A model generated the notes under the pieces. It was not told the origin of the DNA and ran no database searches. It saw only the letters and a list, made by a program, of their open reading frames with translations. Below are positions 25,909 to 34,634 of a stretch of DNA of 40,728 nucleotides, one piece after another. The first letter of the stretch is position 1. Each line of letters begins with the position of its first letter. A program made the translations under genes and the position numbers. The DNA comes from Bacteroidales bacterium (GTDB taxonomy: Bacteria > Bacteroidota > Bacteroidia > Bacteroidales > GCA-2748055): contig JAOZQY010000033.1 in NCBI GenBank assembly GCA_029931975.1, positions 1-40,728 on the forward strand. Direction: 5' to 3'.

Positions 25909-26301
25909 ATGAAAAGAGATCCTCACATATCAAAGCTTATCAGGGAATCAGGTGTGATTTTTGCACCCGATAACTTTACTGCTGCAGTGATGGATAAGGT
26001 CGAGGCTATACCTGAGAAAAAATCTTACAAGCCACTGATTGGCAGGGGTGGGTGTATTATAATCATCTTTTTCTTAGTCGCCCTGGTAGCGATTGCTGTA
26101 TTCTATACAGATCCCACAGGTGAATTATTTGGTGCTAAGATTACCCTGCCCCGGGTAGAGCGACAATGGCCGCAGATGCATTTTAACCTGGAATTTCTGA
26201 AACATGTAAATATCTCTAAAGGGGTGGTTTCAGCGCTGGTGGCTGTGTTTTTGCTGATTCTTACAGATGCCGGACTGAGCAAGCGCAGGCTTATTCAATA
26301 A
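25909..26301 (+). CDS. Two-segment membrane protein, possible anti-sigma partner
   Basis: 130 residues. The N-terminal ~40 residues are soluble (MKRDPHISKLIRESGVIFAPDNFTAAVMDKVEAIP). Two membrane segments follow, at about 46-66 (GCIIIIFFLVALVAIAVFY) and 105-122. No zinc-binding ZAS motif (HxxxCxxC) is present, so it is not a standard anti-sigma factor. Its start lies 1 base after the sigma-factor stop, so the two are co-translated. A role in binding the sigma factor through the N-terminal part is inference from position. The 3' end overlaps the convergent kbl gene by 11 bases. Confidence 0.6.
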   Translation: MKRDPHISKLIRESGVIFAPDNFTAAVMDKVEAIPEKKSYKPLIGRGGCIIIIFFLVALVAIAVFYTDPTGELFGAKITLPRVERQWPQMHFNLEFLKHVNISKGVVSALVAVFLLILTDAGLSKRRLIQ

Positions 26302-27481
26302 CTTTCAGCGCTTTCCCCACTTTTATAAATCCTTCTATGGCCCGATCCAGGTGCTCCTGTGTATGGGCCGCTGAGAGCTGTACCCTGATACGTGCCTGAT
26401 CGCGCGGAACCACCGGAAAATAAAAACCGATCACATAGATTCCTTCGTCCAGCAGCCTGGAGGCAAACTCCTGCGATAGCTTGGCATCGTAGAGCATGAC
26501 CGCACAGATGGCCGACTGGGTCGGTTTGATGTCGAAACCGGCCGACTGCATTTTTTCCATGAAGTAGTCGGTATTGTAATGAAGGCGATCCTGTAACTCA
26601 GAGGTCTCATTCATCATATCAAACATCCGGATACCTGCTCCAACAACAGAAGGGGGAATGGAATTGGAAAAAAGGTAGGGTCTGGAACGCTGTCTTAGCA
26701 TGTCGATGATTTCCTTACGGCCGGTGGTAAAACCACCAATAGCTCCACCGAAGGCTTTCCCCAGGGTGCCGGTGATGATATCCACCTGGCCCCTTATATT
26801 ATATAATTCGGTCACACCCCGGCCGGTCTCCCCCACTACGCCTGCCGAGTGGCACTCATCAACCATCACCAGAGCGTCGTACTTTTCGGCAAGTTTACAG
26901 ATCCGGTTCACCGGTGCCACATTTCCGTCCATGGAGAAGACCCCATCGGTGACAATAATGCGGAAGCGTTGCTCTTGTGCAGCAATCAGCTGGTGCTCCA
27001 GGTCCTCCATATCTGCATTCTTATAGCGGTAACGTTGTGCCTTGCAGAGCCTGACCCCATCGATAATGGAGGCGTGGTTCAGGGCATCAGAAATAATGGC
27101 ATCCTCGGCTGTAAGAAGGGGTTCAAACACCCCTCCGTTGGCATCGAAACAGGCTGCATAGAGAATGGTGTCTTCGGTGCCAAAGAAAGCGGCAATTTTT
27201 TGCTCCAGGGTAAGATGAATATCCTGTGTGCCGCAGATAAACCTGACCGACGACATGCCGAAACCATGACTGTCCAGGGCAGTTTTGGCTGCCTTCACCA
27301 GTTCGGGGTGGTTGGACAATCCCAGGTAATTGTTGGCGCAGAAGTTCAGCACCTTTTCACCACTCTCCAGCTCGATTTCTGCCTGTTGGGAGGAGGATAT
27401 AATGCGTTCCGCCTTAAACAGGCCGGCATCGTTTATGCTTTTTAGCTCTGTGGCCAGGTGCTCCTTGATTTTTCCGTACAT
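26291..27481 (-). CDS. kbl: Glycine C-acetyltransferase (2-amino-3-ketobutyrate CoA ligase)
   Basis: 396 residues, a PLP-dependent alpha-oxoamine synthase. It converts glycine and acetyl-CoA to 2-amino-3-oxobutyrate, or the reverse, in threonine breakdown. Seen: NFCANNYLGLSNHPEL near residues 46-61, SVRFICGTQDIHLTLE, the DGVFSMDGNVAP segment near 179-190, VDECHSAGVVG at about 207-217 with the PLP-contacting Asp and His, and the Schiff-base Lys 242 in TGTLGKAFGGAIGG. The length is normal. Related enzymes (BioF, serine palmitoyltransferase) are less likely given this motif set, especially IRVQLSAAHTQEHLDRAI near the end. No tdh gene lies beside it. Confidence 0.93.
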   Translation of the reverse strand: MYGKIKEHLATELKSINDAGLFKAERIISSSQQAEIELESGEKVLNFCANNYLGLSNHPELVKAAKTALDSHGFGMSSVRFICGTQDIHLTLEQKIAAFFGTEDTILYAACFDANGGVFEPLLTAEDAIISDALNHASIIDGVRLCKAQRYRYKNADMEDLEHQLIAAQEQRFRIIVTDGVFSMDGNVAPVNRICKLAEKYDALVMVDECHSAGVVGETGRGVTELYNIRGQVDIITGTLGKAFGGAIGGFTTGRKEIIDMLRQRSRPYLFSNSIPPSVVGAGIRMFDMMNETSELQDRLHYNTDYFMEKMQSAGFDIKPTQSAICAVMLYDAKLSQEFASRLLDEGIYVIGFYFPVVPRDQARIRVQLSAAHTQEHLDRAIEGFIKVGKALKVIE

Positions 27482-27584
27482 CTTCTATAAATTATGTGGG
27501 ATAATGTGTGCTTACGAAATTACATGTTTCTGTTTTCCCAAAAAAATGATAAATAGCATGATTTTATAAGTAATTTTCCGGCCC

Positions 27585-28325
27585 ATGATGAGGTACTTTT
27601 TTACACTATATATGTTATTAGTCGTGCTTGCAGCTGAGGCACAGGATTACAGAAAGTCAATCTACCAGGCTTACTTGCATGAGAAGATGGACCTCTGGAA
27701 AGAGCTAATGAAACAAATGGAATCGGAACTGTCCAGGACTTCCGATCCGAAGCTGATGTATGATCTCCTGGAAGCCGAGTATGGCTATACGGCATGGTTA
27801 ATCTCACTAAAGCGGAAAAAGGAGGCAGGAGAACTAATTAAATGTGCGGAAAGGCATATGGCCAGTTTGACCGATAATGGATTGGAAGATGCCAGAGTCT
27901 ACAGCCTGCGTGGAGCTTTTTACGGGTTTAAAATTTTGCTGGAACCACGAAAAGCACCTTCATTGGGTCGATTGGCCATGGAAGCCAGTGAGCTAGCCCT
28001 GGAGTTGGATCCGAAGGAGCCACAGGTATGGCTGGAAAAGGCCAATATGGAGTATTACAGGCCGGTGATTTTCGGTGGCTCCAGGCGTAAGGCGGTACTC
28101 ATGTATGAGAGAGCGGTCGAATTATTTGAATCATCACCGGGAGACAGCAGTGAGAATTGGGTCTATATGAATTGCCTGGCTGGATTGGGCATCGCCTATG
28201 AAAATACCAGGAAGATTTCAGAAGCCGGGGAGGTATACAGGAAAATATTAAGCCTGGAACCCTCATTTAAGTGGGTGAAAGAGGAGCTTTATCCCCGATT
28301 CCGGGAAAAGCATCCGGGGAAATGA
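27585..28325 (+). CDS. Exported TPR-like protein of unknown function
   Basis: 246 residues. Residues 1-19 are a signal peptide (hydrophobic core, ending AAEA, then QDYRKS). The mature part is helical with TPR-like units, clearest at about 133-160 (EASELALELDPKEPQVWLEKANMEY) and 200-230 (CLAGLGIAYENTRKISEAGEVYRKILSLEPS). GGSRRKAVLMYERAVELF links them. TPR proteins usually act as scaffolds; no partner is indicated. It lies 62 bp before gltX, which has its own promoter box, so it is probably transcribed separately. Confidence 0.7.
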   Translation: MMRYFFTLYMLLVVLAAEAQDYRKSIYQAYLHEKMDLWKELMKQMESELSRTSDPKLMYDLLEAEYGYTAWLISLKRKKEAGELIKCAERHMASLTDNGLEDARVYSLRGAFYGFKILLEPRKAPSLGRLAMEASELALELDPKEPQVWLEKANMEYYRPVIFGGSRRKAVLMYERAVELFESSPGDSSENWVYMNCLAGLGIAYENTRKISEAGEVYRKILSLEPSFKWVKEELYPRFREKHPGK

Positions 28326-28346
28326 CAGCACTCCAAATCCATTTTT

Positions 28347-28354
28347 TATCTTTG
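28347..28354 (+). promoter_or_regulatory. -7 box upstream of gltX
   Basis: TATCTTTG is an exact TAnnTTTG match 33 bp before the gltX ATG. A -33 TTG at the usual distance is not obvious. Confidence 0.5.
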
Positions 28355-28387
28355 TCCAATTGTTAAGCACAAAGTAATAAGCACTAT

Positions 28388-29914
28388 ATGAATCAGAATA
28401 TCAGGGTAAGATTTGCTCCCAGTCCAACAGGCCCTTTACATATCGGGGGATTGCGTACAGCTCTGTTCAACTACCTGTTCGCCAAAAAGTCAGGAGGCAC
28501 TTTCATTCTTCGAATTGAGGATACCGACCAGACAAGGTTTGTAAAGGGGGCAGAAGACTATATTATTAAATCCCTGGAGTGGAGCGGACTGATTCCTGAT
28601 GAAGGTCCCCGCCAGGGGGGTGGATTCGGACCCTACAGGCAGTCGGAACGTAAAAGTCAGTATAAGAAGTATGCCATGCAGCTCCTTGAGAGTGGTGATG
28701 CCTACTACGCATTTGACACGCCCGGAGAACTGGATCAAATACGAAAGGAGCATGACTCAAGGGGGGAGACCTTTGTTTATGATGCCCGGATACGCGAATC
28801 GTTGAAGAATTCACTGACCATGGAGCCTCAGGCTGTGGAAGAGTTGATAGCAGCTGGTACACCTTATGTGATCAGGTTCCGTTTTGAACCCAATAGGGAA
28901 ATTGAAATGCATGACATGGTCCGGGGTGAAGTGGTGGTAAACAGTTCCACGCTGGATGATAAGATTTTGTTTAAGTCAGACGGAATGCCCACCTACCACC
29001 TGGCCAATGTGGTGGATGATAATCTGATGGCCATCTCCCATGTGATTCGTGGTGAAGAATGGTTGCCTTCACTTCCGCTTCATATTTCACTTTATCGTGC
29101 CTTTGGCTGGGAACACCTGATGCCCGGATTTGCACACCTGCCGCTGATACTGAAACCCACCGGGAAAGGCAAGCTGAGCAAGAGAGATGGTGAAAAAGGC
29201 GGTTTCCCGGTCTTCCCTCTGGAGTGGAAAGATCCAGCTTCAGGGGAGATTTCTCCCGGGTACCGGGAAGAGGGATATCTTCCCGAAGCCTGTAATAACC
29301 TGCTGGCCTTGCTGGGGTGGAACCCCGGTACCGAACAGGAGCTTTTCTCCATGGACGAACTGATCAGTGAGTTTCAGCTGGAAAAGGTGGGCAGATCAGG
29401 ATCGAGGTTTGATCCTGAAAAATCAAAATGGTTCAATCATCAGCATATTCAGCTGATGGAGGATGAAAAACTGCTGCCTGCCTTTCACACTATACTGAAA
29501 GCAAATGGAGTAAGTGTGGAAAACAGCAGGCTTGCTATGCTGGTGCCGATAATAAAGCCAAGAATAAATTTTTTCCACCAGGTGTGGGAAGAGTCCTGGT
29601 TCTTCTTTAAGGCACCCGAAACTTACGATACGGGTGTGATAAAGAAACGATGGAAGGAGGATACTCCTGATAAAATGCAGCAGCTGGCAGAGGCCCTTGA
29701 ACAGTGTGAGCCATTCACTCCTGAATCTGTTGAGAAGCTTGTAAAAGACACCATCGCCAGCAAGGAGTGGGGCATGGGAGCCATTATGAATGCCTGGAGA
29801 TTGCTGCTGGTAGGAGCTGCCAAAGGTCCCGGACTTTTCGACCTGGCAGCTTTCCTGGGCCGGGACGAGGTAATCGGCAGGATGAAAAAGGGTATCGGTG
29901 AAATTACCCGGTAA
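28388..29914 (+). CDS. gltX: Glutamyl-tRNA synthetase
   Basis: 508 residues, class I synthetase charging tRNA-Glu in the cytosol. The HIGH-type motif is HIGG at residues 18-21 (RFAPSPTGPLHIGGLRTALFNYLFAK). The KMSKS-type loop is KLSKRDGEKGGFPVFP from residue 262. A C-terminal anticodon-binding helical domain follows. The EDTDQTRF segment is standard. The same window also encodes glnS, so direct charging of glutamine is available and gltX can be discriminating. No oddities. Confidence 0.96.
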   Translation: MNQNIRVRFAPSPTGPLHIGGLRTALFNYLFAKKSGGTFILRIEDTDQTRFVKGAEDYIIKSLEWSGLIPDEGPRQGGGFGPYRQSERKSQYKKYAMQLLESGDAYYAFDTPGELDQIRKEHDSRGETFVYDARIRESLKNSLTMEPQAVEELIAAGTPYVIRFRFEPNREIEMHDMVRGEVVVNSSTLDDKILFKSDGMPTYHLANVVDDNLMAISHVIRGEEWLPSLPLHISLYRAFGWEHLMPGFAHLPLILKPTGKGKLSKRDGEKGGFPVFPLEWKDPASGEISPGYREEGYLPEACNNLLALLGWNPGTEQELFSMDELISEFQLEKVGRSGSRFDPEKSKWFNHQHIQLMEDEKLLPAFHTILKANGVSVENSRLAMLVPIIKPRINFFHQVWEESWFFFKAPETYDTGVIKKRWKEDTPDKMQQLAEALEQCEPFTPESVEKLVKDTIASKEWGMGAIMNAWRLLLVGAAKGPGLFDLAAFLGRDEVIGRMKKGIGEITR

Positions 29915-29933
29915 GATACCAACAGCTCCTATC

Positions 29934-30623
29934 ATGGTGGTAGATAAGAGACGATATATCAATATTCATGCTCACCGGCAATCCAGCTCCATCGGGGAAT
30001 GGGTAATGATGAACCTGATGGCCGTAGATTTCCCCCCCGAAGATATTGAGAACGGCTTTTATTCGATAGGCTTCCATCCATACAATGTAGGCAAGGTAGA
30101 CGAAGAGGAGACCCTGGCAGGAGTTCGAATGGCTGTAGAGCATCCCCGTATACTGGCTGTGGGGGAAACAGGGCTCGATAAGTCTATAAAAATACCCATG
30201 GAGGATCAGCTGCGGATCTTTGAAAAGCAGGTAAAGATTGCCGAATCCTTTGACCTTCCGGTGATCCTGCATGTGGTTCGATCCTTCAACGAGATGATCG
30301 GATTTATGAAAGCACATCAACCTGTGGTACCCATGATTATACACGGCTACAATGGCAGTGCACAGATGGTCGAGGACCTGGTTGAAGCAGGTTTCCTGAT
30401 CTCTTTCGGGGAGGCCATTACCAGGGCACATTCAAAGATCATTGAGGCCCTTCAGAGGGTTCCCGTGGAGAAGATGTTCCTGGAGACCGATGAAGGGGAT
30501 ATGGATATCAGAGAGCTCTATGGTTTTGCAGCGGAAGTTAAGGACGTCTCTGAAGGCCATCTTCGTATGCAAATTTTTGAAAATGCCAGGACCCATCTTT
30601 CAAGGTTAAACAACTTTATTTGA
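29934..30623 (+). CDS. TatD-family metal-dependent hydrolase
   Basis: 229 residues from the ATG at 29934. A GTG at 29898 inside the gltX 3' end is a possible but less likely start. The TIM-barrel metal-site motifs are present but divergent: NIHAH for the usual DTH(C/A)H near the start, AVGETGLD for the first metal-bridging Glu, ILHVVRSFNEM for IH-R-A, IIHGYNGS for the third His, and ETDEGDMDI for the last Asp. The overall order matches TatD DNase/metal hydrolase proteins. The length is slightly short compared with the usual ~260 because the loop regions are small. The substrate is unknown. It lies 19 bp after gltX and 3 bp before tcdA, suggesting one transcript. Confidence 0.82.
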   Translation: MVVDKRRYINIHAHRQSSSIGEWVMMNLMAVDFPPEDIENGFYSIGFHPYNVGKVDEEETLAGVRMAVEHPRILAVGETGLDKSIKIPMEDQLRIFEKQVKIAESFDLPVILHVVRSFNEMIGFMKAHQPVVPMIIHGYNGSAQMVEDLVEAGFLISFGEAITRAHSKIIEALQRVPVEKMFLETDEGDMDIRELYGFAAEVKDVSEGHLRMQIFENARTHLSRLNNFI

Positions 30624-30626
30624 TCA

Positions 30627-31361
30627 ATGAATCATCCAGGTGCCCATCCAGGCTGGCAGGAACGTACTATTCAACTATTTGGGGAGGAGAAATTTGCCAG
30701 GCTTCAAAAATCAAATGTCTTTGTGCTTGGTTTGGGTGGAGTGGGGTCCATGGCGGCAGAGATGATCTGCAGAAGCGGAGTGGGCAGGATGACCATTATC
30801 GATGGTGATACTGTTCAACCCGGAAACATTAACAGGCAGATTCCTGCAACCCACAGTACCCTGAACAAGGTTAAAACAGAAGTTATGGGTGAGCGTCTGA
30901 TGGATATCAACCCCGATCTGGAGCTGACAGTGATGAAGGAGTATGTAACAGAAGAACGGATTCCGGAGATCCTGGAAACGCCCTTCGATTATGTAGTGGA
31001 TGCCATCGATACGCTATCACCCAAGATAGATTTGATCTACCACACCCTGAAGCTGGGATACCAACTGACCAGTTCTATGGGTTCGGGAGGAAGGGTGGAC
31101 CCTTCACAAATTGCCGTGGCCGATTTTGGCGACACCTACAACTGCCGGCTGGCCTACATTCTTCGTAAAAAGCTTCGAAAAATGGATGTTCATGGTGGGT
31201 TCAGGGTGGTCTTCTCCACCGAACAGGTCCCTAAAGAGGTGATTATCCCCGTGGAGGGTGAGCCCAACAAGAAATCGACCGTGGGAACTAACTCCTATAT
31301 TCCGGCCATATTCGGTTGTACACTGGCCTCCATAGTGATTAGAGATCTGGCCGGAGAATGA
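30627..31361 (+). CDS. tcdA: tRNA threonylcarbamoyladenosine dehydratase (TcdA/CsdL)
   Basis: 244 residues, a ThiF/MoeB-type E1-like ATPase. It activates the carboxylate of t6A37 in tRNA and closes it to ct6A. The ATP-binding motif is VFVLGLGGVGSMAAE from residue 31. DGDTVQPGNINRQIPATHSTLNKVKTEVM follows with the Arg/Asn that bind ATP in this fold. DAIDTLSPKIDLI is the cis-element of the active site. A ubiquitin-like partner (ThiS/MoaD) is not encoded nearby, as expected for TcdA. The start lies 3 bases after the TatD stop. Confidence 0.93.
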   Translation: MNHPGAHPGWQERTIQLFGEEKFARLQKSNVFVLGLGGVGSMAAEMICRSGVGRMTIIDGDTVQPGNINRQIPATHSTLNKVKTEVMGERLMDINPDLELTVMKEYVTEERIPEILETPFDYVVDAIDTLSPKIDLIYHTLKLGYQLTSSMGSGGRVDPSQIAVADFGDTYNCRLAYILRKKLRKMDVHGGFRVVFSTEQVPKEVIIPVEGEPNKKSTVGTNSYIPAIFGCTLASIVIRDLAGE

Positions 31362-31441
31362 ATTTTTCTCATCATAAGTGCAACCTATATATGCATCCTG
31401 CCGTTTAATAGCTAGATAATGTGTAACCAAACAAAAGAATT

Positions 31442-32074
31442 ATGAAAAAGCTGATATTAATTGTTGTAGTATCTCTCTTTATTGTACAGGTTTCAGATGC
31501 CCAAATATTCAAATACGGGATCAAGGCGGGGATAGGATTCTCTTCCATAAAAATGGATGATGTCACAGGGATTAGTGACGGATCTGATGTCTATGACCTT
31601 ATTACCGGTGATGGAGTGATGGGTTACCATGTGGGTTTACAAACCCGGATAAAAGTGGCTATGCTGGTCATTCAACCAGAATTATATTTTAATACCGGAG
31701 GTGGAAGTTTAGAGCAGGTTGTTGATGGCGGTGCCACCGAGGTACTGAATGTGAATTTTAATCGGATTGATATTCCTTTATTGGTAGGTGTCAAACTGGG
31801 ACCTGCCAGGTTTAATGTGGGTCCGGTTGGGTCTTTTGTTTTAAGTGAAACCACCGATCTTACTGAGATAGAACCAGATTTCGAGATGTTTACCAGCTCC
31901 ATGACCTGGGGGTTCCAGGCAGGAATAGGACTGGATATTAGTAAGATCTCTCTGGATGCCAGATACGAAGGGTCCTTAAGTGCTCTCGGAGAAACATTTG
32001 CTGTGGGAGGTGCCGACTTCCCGCTGGATGCAAGACCCAGCCAGTGGATTATTTCACTGGGTATATGGTTCTAG
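31442..32074 (+). CDS. Outer-membrane beta-barrel protein (PorT-like family)
   Basis: 210 residues. Signal peptide residues 1-20 (ending VSDAQ). The mature part is a series of amphipathic strands (YGIKAGIGFSSIKMDD, YHVGLQTRIKVAMLVIQPELYFN, INSERT-free IDIPLLVGVKLGPARFNVGPVGSFVL, WGFQAGIGLDISKISLDARYEGSL) and closes with ISLGIWF, an aromatic C-terminus of outer-membrane barrels. It belongs to the outer-membrane beta-barrel group PF13568, to which PorT also belongs. Being the type IX PorT itself is not supported. A clear terminator follows. Confidence 0.85.
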   Translation: MKKLILIVVVSLFIVQVSDAQIFKYGIKAGIGFSSIKMDDVTGISDGSDVYDLITGDGVMGYHVGLQTRIKVAMLVIQPELYFNTGGGSLEQVVDGGATEVLNVNFNRIDIPLLVGVKLGPARFNVGPVGSFVLSETTDLTEIEPDFEMFTSSMTWGFQAGIGLDISKISLDARYEGSLSALGETFAVGGADFPLDARPSQWIISLGIWF

Positions 32075-32099
32075 TATAAGGTAGAATAATTGATAAATG

Positions 32100-32131
32100 G
32101 GAGCCACCTTTTTTTGGGGGCTCCTTTTTTT
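32100..32131 (+). terminator. Terminator after the beta-barrel gene
   Basis: Six-base-pair GC-rich stem (GGAGCC at 32100-32105 with GGCTCC at 32119-32124, plus CC/GG inside) followed by seven T residues, 26 bp after the stop codon. Confidence 0.85.
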
Positions 32132-32215
32132 ATTCAAAATATTGGTTTTACGTACCCCTTTGATGGTGCGCCGGCGAAGAATCAGGAAGAGGATCAGGTG
32201 GAGGATCACAGCGAA

Positions 32216-32716
32216 CTACAGTATCCATTTTTTCTCATGGGTGCTAAAGTCCAGCACCCTGATCTGCAAATGTTCGCCCAGCCTGAGGGCTTCCTCGGTC
32301 ATTTTTTCCAGGGATCCCCTGCAAACACTCACATAGCGTTGACTGCCCTCCACCACCAGGTTCACCTTGAAGGCCCTGGCCCCCTTTTTGTCCTGCGGAG
32401 CCACCATGGGTGTAGGTCCGCTTCTGTTGCTGCTCACGTTGATCCGCACAAGGGTCACATAGGAAGCCTTTGGTAGCGGCTTCCACGCGCCGATTTTGAA
32501 ACTCAGAAAGCGATCATATCTGATATACTTTTTTTCAAGAGGATCGATTATAACGCCCTGGTAGGAGAAGGCAAACAGTACTCCAAGGACAAAGGTGATA
32601 GCTCCGCCAATATATACTCCGTTAACCAGGAAGGCTATGGTCATCAGGGCCATAAGCGGTGTAATGACCTTGAAGGAATACTTTTCGTAGCTGTATATTA
32701 TTGTAGGGCTTTCCAT
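32216..32716 (-). CDS. Membrane protein of unknown function
   Basis: 166 residues from the ATG at 32716; a TTG at 32725 would add three residues. Two adjacent hydrophobic segments at about 17-33 and 36-53 (TPLMALMTIAFLVNGVYI, then GGAITFVLGVLFAFSYQG) look like a membrane hairpin. The rest is a soluble beta-rich domain that begins VIIDPLEKKYIRYDRFL and resembles the PH-like domains of small bacterial membrane proteins. I recognise no family. It sits head-to-head with the pseudogene cluster, with only about 50 bp between its start and the first pseudogene ATG. Confidence 0.6.
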   Translation of the reverse strand: MESPTIIYSYEKYSFKVITPLMALMTIAFLVNGVYIGGAITFVLGVLFAFSYQGVIIDPLEKKYIRYDRFLSFKIGAWKPLPKASYVTLVRINVSSNRSGPTPMVAPQDKKGARAFKVNLVVEGSQRYVSVCRGSLEKMTEEALRLGEHLQIRVLDFSTHEKKWIL

Positions 32717-32764
32717 GGAGATCAAGTTAGTAAACTTTGACTTATATTTAGGTCAGCAATAGAC

Positions 32765-34448
32765 ATGCAGCTCTGAAACATCATTTCACTTTTTTCGTCC
32801 TCCTGTTTCTTTTCGTGGGACAGGGATTACCAGTGGTCGGCAGACAATTCCAAACTGCTGCTCTTCACCAATACCCGCAGGGTGTGGAGGTATCATACAC
32901 GGGGCGATTACTGGGTGCTTGATCTTATATCGGGACAGTTGCAGCAGCTGGGTACAGCGCTGAAATCCGCTACCCTGATGTTTGCGAAATTCTCACCCGA
33001 CGGAGACCGGGCGGCTTATGTGAGTGAAAACAATATTTTTGTGGAGGAGCTCAGTAGCAGCACCATCACTCAGCTTACAGAGGATGGCAGTGAGCGCTAT
33101 GTGAACGGAACCTTCGACTGGGTTTATGAGGAAGAGTTCGCTTGCAGGGATGGTTTCCGGTGGAGCAATGACGGGGAAAAGATTATCTACTGGCACTCCG
33201 ATACCGAAGGGACCGGGACTTTTTATCTGATCAATAACCTGGATTCCATCTATTCCATACCCATGCCCTTTCCCTATTCCAAGGTGGGGACCACCAATTC
33301 GGATGTGAAGATTGGTGTGGTTCCGGTCGTGGGTGGAAGCACCTTATGGTTTGATGTCCCGGGCGATCCCAGGAACAACTACCTGGTCAGAATGGAGGTG
33401 GTTCCCGGAGCGGATGAGGTGATTTTCCAGCAGCTGAACAGACTGCAGAACACCAATCGGGTGTGGATCGGCAACCTGGAGACCATGGAGCTGGAGAATA
33501 TACTTACTGAAACAGACGAAGCTTTCCTGGATGTGCATGACGACCTGCTCTGGTTGGAAGGGAACCGGTATTTTACCTGGACCAGCGAGCGGGATGGATG
33601 GAGACACCTGTACAGGGTAAGTCGCGATGGCAAAGAAATCAGCCAGGTGACCCGGGGCGACTTTGATGTGGTGTCGCTGGATTGCATCAATGCCAAAACA
33701 GGATATGTTTACTATATCGCTTCCCCGGACAATCCCACCCAACGCTATTTGTATCGCAGTCGGCTCGACGGAGAGGGAAGTCCCGAACTCATCTCACCCG
33801 ATGAACAAAAAGGACAGCATTCTTATGTGATGTCGGGCGATGCAAAACTTGCTTTGCACACTTTCGAAAATGCTACTACCCCCCCGGTGACTTCCCTGGT
33901 GGAGGTCAAATCACATAAGGTTATCAGGGTGATGGAAGACAACCGGAAAATTAAAGAGATCTATGAAGCACTGGACCTGGCTCCCAAGGAGTTTTTCAGA
34001 GTCGATATCGGGGAGGTGGAGCTGGACGCCTGGATGCTTAAACCAGCAGATTGGGATCCTGGCTTCGGAGGACCAGGCAGCAGCGGCACAAAAGATACTG
34101 GAGGCCTATCCCTTCCTGGACAGGGAGAAGGTGGGAATCTGGGGCTGGAGCGGAGGTGGTTCCATGACTTTGAACTGTATGTTCCGTTTCCCTCATATCT
34201 ACAAGGAGCAGGGTTCGCCCATTAGCCATGCATCCGGACTGGAAGGAAAGCTCTTACTGATTCATGGAACGGCCGATGATAATGTACATTACCAGAGCTT
34301 TGAGATGATGGTGGACGAGCTCATAAAACTGGATAAACTCTTTGATATGTTTTCCTACCCCATGCGTACCCATGCCATCCGTGAACGGGAGAATACCAGT
34401 CTGCACCTGAGACGTACCATGGCCAGGTACTGGAAGGAGAACCTGTAA
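32765..34448 (+). pseudogene. S9-family dipeptidyl-peptidase IV-like gene, decayed
   Basis: Remnant of a secreted prolyl (DPP-IV-type) serine peptidase. The ATG at 32765 reads MQL then a stop. One frame over, KHHFTFFVLLFLFVGQ is the original signal-peptide core, so a 1-base loss lies near 32772. At about 32824 the frame shifts into DYQWSADNSKLLLFTNT, skipping roughly the first 80-90 residues of the beta-propeller. The propeller then reads cleanly (FDWVYEEEF, TSERDGWRHLYRVSRDG) to ADWDP at about 34059. There a deletion and frame change join it to LASEDQAAAAQKILEA. The catalytic Ser motif GWSGGG, the Asp in HGTADDNVH and the His in RTHAI are kept. A further in-frame deletion near 34206 removes about 35-40 residues (FPHIYK then EQGSPIS). 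The frame ends KENL. Confidence 0.85.
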
Positions 34449-34506
34449 AAACAAAAAATGAAATCAGTGAATACGCATATTCCCAGCCCGGGTGGAAGCT
34501 CCCTGT

Positions 34507-34634
34507 CTGGGTAGGAATATCTCTTCGGCCATGAATGCCCTTTCAAGTGCCAACATGGCTATTGCCGGATACGATCACCTTATCCCCCTGGATGAAGTAA
34601 TTGAAACAATGGACAAGGTGGGAAGGAACATGCC
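34507..34634 (+). pseudogene. L-serine dehydratase, C-terminal fragment
   Basis: About 42 residues (GRNISSAMNALSSANMAIAG, then DHLIPLDEVIETMDKVGRNMP) match the C-terminal alpha-domain of iron-sulfur L-serine dehydratase, where S-MNA--AA--AL-G---IP-DEVI--M--VG---P is the recurring pattern. The normal end of the protein (ETGLGGL and beyond) and everything upstream are missing. The next base begins a different gene remnant, so a deletion joined the two. The short stretch 34449-34506 is not assignable. Confidence 0.65.
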
